5,842 bases of DNA from a bacterium (GTDB lineage: Bacteria > Chlamydiota > Chlamydiia > Chlamydiales > JAFEGQ01), in contig JAKBAF010000093.1 of NCBI GenBank assembly GCA_021809305.1, positions 1 through 5,842 on the forward strand, written 5' to 3'. Made by a program: the position numbers and the translations under genes. The notes beneath the pieces are model-generated. The model was not told the DNA's origin. It saw nothing but the letters and a program-made list of their open reading frames with translations, and did no database searches. How positions within the stretch are numbered: the first letter of the stretch is position 1; each line of letters begins with the position of its first letter. Of the stretch, positions 4,616-5,842 are shown piece by piece.

Positions 4616-5023
4616 ATGAACGGTATAAAGTCTACCTCTGAGATTCGAGCTCTCCTTGCTACTGGCCGCTCGCACATTGAGCGTGATGGTTTTGAGATCG
4701 AGCTGCAGCTTAATGAGAGGAGAGATCGGCTCTTTTTCATGACATCCGTCTTTGATGGCGGAGACTATATCCCCTTAAGCGTTCGCCAATGCCTCAAAGA
4801 GGGCGCCCTAACAAGCTTTGACCGGACAGGCCGGATCACCCTGAAGATAGACGAGTCGGGCTATCGGGTGCTCCTCTCCTACGAGGTTCAATTCACCTCC
4901 GATGGAGTAAGCTCCCTTGATAGCTTGCTTAATGAGTTTCTGCTCGTTGCAAGTGATTGGAGCTCTCTCCTAAATGACCGTGGCAACCGAGACCTTGTCT
5001 ACATCTTCGCCCCGCGCAACTAA
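4616..5023 (+). CDS. Small acidic protein, possible CesT-like type III secretion chaperone
   Basis: A 135-residue soluble protein with no signal peptide or membrane segment. The predicted order is helix (about 7-22), strands (FEIELQLNE 26-34, RLFFMTSVF 38-46), a short helix (SVRQCLKEG 55-63), a beta hairpin (GRITLKIDESGYRVLLSYEV 72-91) and a long C-terminal helix (SSLDSLLNEFLLVASDWSSLL 99-119). This size, the alternating strands and the final LxxFLxxAxxWxxxL helix match the layout of CesT/SycE class I chaperones, which dimerise and bind effector N-termini in the cytoplasm. There is no diagnostic motif, so the assignment rests on pattern alone; a YbjN-like fold is the alternative. No strong Shine-Dalgarno is visible before ATG at 4616. 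It lies 60 nt after ung and converges with the glycosyltransferase 21 nt away. Confidence 0.7.
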   Translation: MNGIKSTSEIRALLATGRSHIERDGFEIELQLNERRDRLFFMTSVFDGGDYIPLSVRQCLKEGALTSFDRTGRITLKIDESGYRVLLSYEVQFTSDGVSSLDSLLNEFLLVASDWSSLLNDRGNRDLVYIFAPRN

Positions 5024-5044
5024 AAAGGCTTTAGCAAAATTGCC

Positions 5045-5842
5045 CTATGAAAGAGGCTCTAAAAGCTCTGCATATTGGCAAAGGGTCTCATGCATGTAGC
5101 GCAGCACCATCTCTTGATTAAGGAAGTCTTGCGCGAATTGACAGCTAATTAAGCCGATCTTTTTGGCTTCATCATCGTGAGCGCGCAGCCATGCAATTTG
5201 ATCGGCGAGATCAGAGAGGTCATCTTCGACTGGCACATAGTGAATCCCCGGTTTTAGACCACGGTAGTACCACTGGATGTTTGAAGAGGCCACCTTTAGC
5301 GGCACACTTCTAGAGCGCAAGATCCAGTAGAAGCGGGAGTAGGTGCACGAGTTGCCATCGACATCAATCAAGTAGCGGTAGCGGAGCTGCTCTCCAACGC
5401 TCATGAATGGAGCTAGAAGGCCACGCCTAGCCATCTGTTTGGCTACGCCACGTTCAGCTTGTACAACTTGTGTAAATCGAGCATCAACAAGTTCTGGGTG
5501 CTCAAGTGAGTAGAGAACGAGGCAAGCTCGAGGTAGCATCCACCAAGTATCCAGCTGATTGGACTGCCATACCCCATCGACGTGGATCCCACCTGTCGTG
5601 AACCCGCGCCACATCACCAGCTTGATTTTGCTTTTCCAGACGGCCTCCTTAGCAAAAATCTCATCATAATTATTCCCGGGGTAGGCTGCGATCATCTCAA
5701 AATCGGGCCAGAGGATCCCCCGAACATTGGCCGGCTTGGCAAAGCCGAAGACGGGCCCCTGGAAGGATGGGGCAATCCCATCTCCGATATTGAGAATGAG
5801 ATCAGTGTCAGGAAGAGCGGCATAGCGAGCAAGCGATCTGAG
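5045..5842 (-). CDS. GT90/CAP10-like glycosyltransferase, 5' end cut by window edge
   Basis: The C-terminal 265 residues of a glycosyltransferase of the CAP10/GT90 class, which add xylose or glucose to polysaccharide or LPS in bacteria and protein glycans in eukaryotes. The frame is open to base 5842, so the true start is outside; the internal ATG at 5695 is not the start, because conserved sequence continues upstream. Visible motifs in order are LPDTDLILNIGDG (10-22), ILWPDFE (43-49), VMWRGFTTGG (76-85) and the donor-site block RYRYLIDVDGNSCTYSRFYW (154-173), followed by RSRSVPLKV and YYRGLKPGIHYVPVEDDLSDL (about 192-212). A C-terminal helical tail ends at TAG. No membrane segment is seen. 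It probably acts in the cytoplasm on a surface glycan; the acceptor is unknown. Confidence 0.85.
   Translation of the reverse strand, partial: LRSLARYAALPDTDLILNIGDGIAPSFQGPVFGFAKPANVRGILWPDFEMIAAYPGNNYDEIFAKEAVWKSKIKLVMWRGFTTGGIHVDGVWQSNQLDTWWMLPRACLVLYSLEHPELVDARFTQVVQAERGVAKQMARRGLLAPFMSVGEQLRYRYLIDVDGNSCTYSRFYWILRSRSVPLKVASSNIQWYYRGLKPGIHYVPVEDDLSDLADQIAWLRAHDDEAKKIGLISCQFAQDFLNQEMVLRYMHETLCQYAELLEPLS

Noticed and set aside
5024..5044. Bidirectional terminator between the convergent 135-aa gene and the glycosyltransferase
   Set aside because: Only a 4-bp GCAA/TTGC stem is visible, too weak to call.
1..5842. CRISPR array, rRNA, integrase or intact insertion sequence
   Set aside because: No regularly spaced repeats, rRNA signature or transposase/integrase motif was seen; the only mobile-type signal is the non-coding 112-bp element.

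Overview
The window looks like chromosomal DNA of an environmental member of the Chlamydiae (Parachlamydia/Simkania/Waddlia-type) with mid-range GC, probably a metagenomic contig. The main evidence is that a short isoprenyl diphosphate synthase (ispA) lies next to a GlmU-like acetyltransferase that has no uridylyltransferase domain. The same pair is adjacent in Chlamydia (CT628-CT629 region of C. trachomatis, from memory). Runs of bilobed hydrophobic membrane proteins and a small chaperone-like protein fit that assignment. The phylum call is inference; no rRNA is present.

Layout. Bases 1 to about 200 are about 71% GC by hand count, whereas the next 100 are about 49%. This segment encodes the C-terminus of a glutamine synthetase-family protein, followed by a strong GC-rich hairpin, and it is joined in frame to the 3' end of ispA. 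I read it as a foreign (actinobacterium-like) fragment attached by chimeric assembly, or less likely by recombination. On the minus strand, in transcription order, come three tandem small paralogous membrane proteins (3685 to 2302), a spacer with two perfect hairpins, a tRNA-Pro(GGG), the GlmU-like gene, a 457-bp intergenic gap and ispA. The gap contains a 112-bp MITE-like element with 16-bp perfect terminal inverted repeats, flanked by an 11-bp direct repeat. On the plus strand, divergent from the triplet, are ung (uracil-DNA glycosylase) and a 135-aa protein with a CesT-like type III chaperone layout. A GT90/CAP10-like glycosyltransferase enters convergently from the right edge and is cut by it.

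Genes working together. The GlmU-like protein, IspA and the GT90 enzyme all belong broadly to envelope and isoprenoid precursor metabolism, but only the first two are plausibly linked by position. The three membrane proteins are spaced 17 and 38 nt apart and share a loop-and-membrane pattern, so they look like one operon made by duplication. They are the best candidate here for an undescribed family; an inclusion-membrane or other host-interface role is a guess from the hydrophobicity pattern alone.
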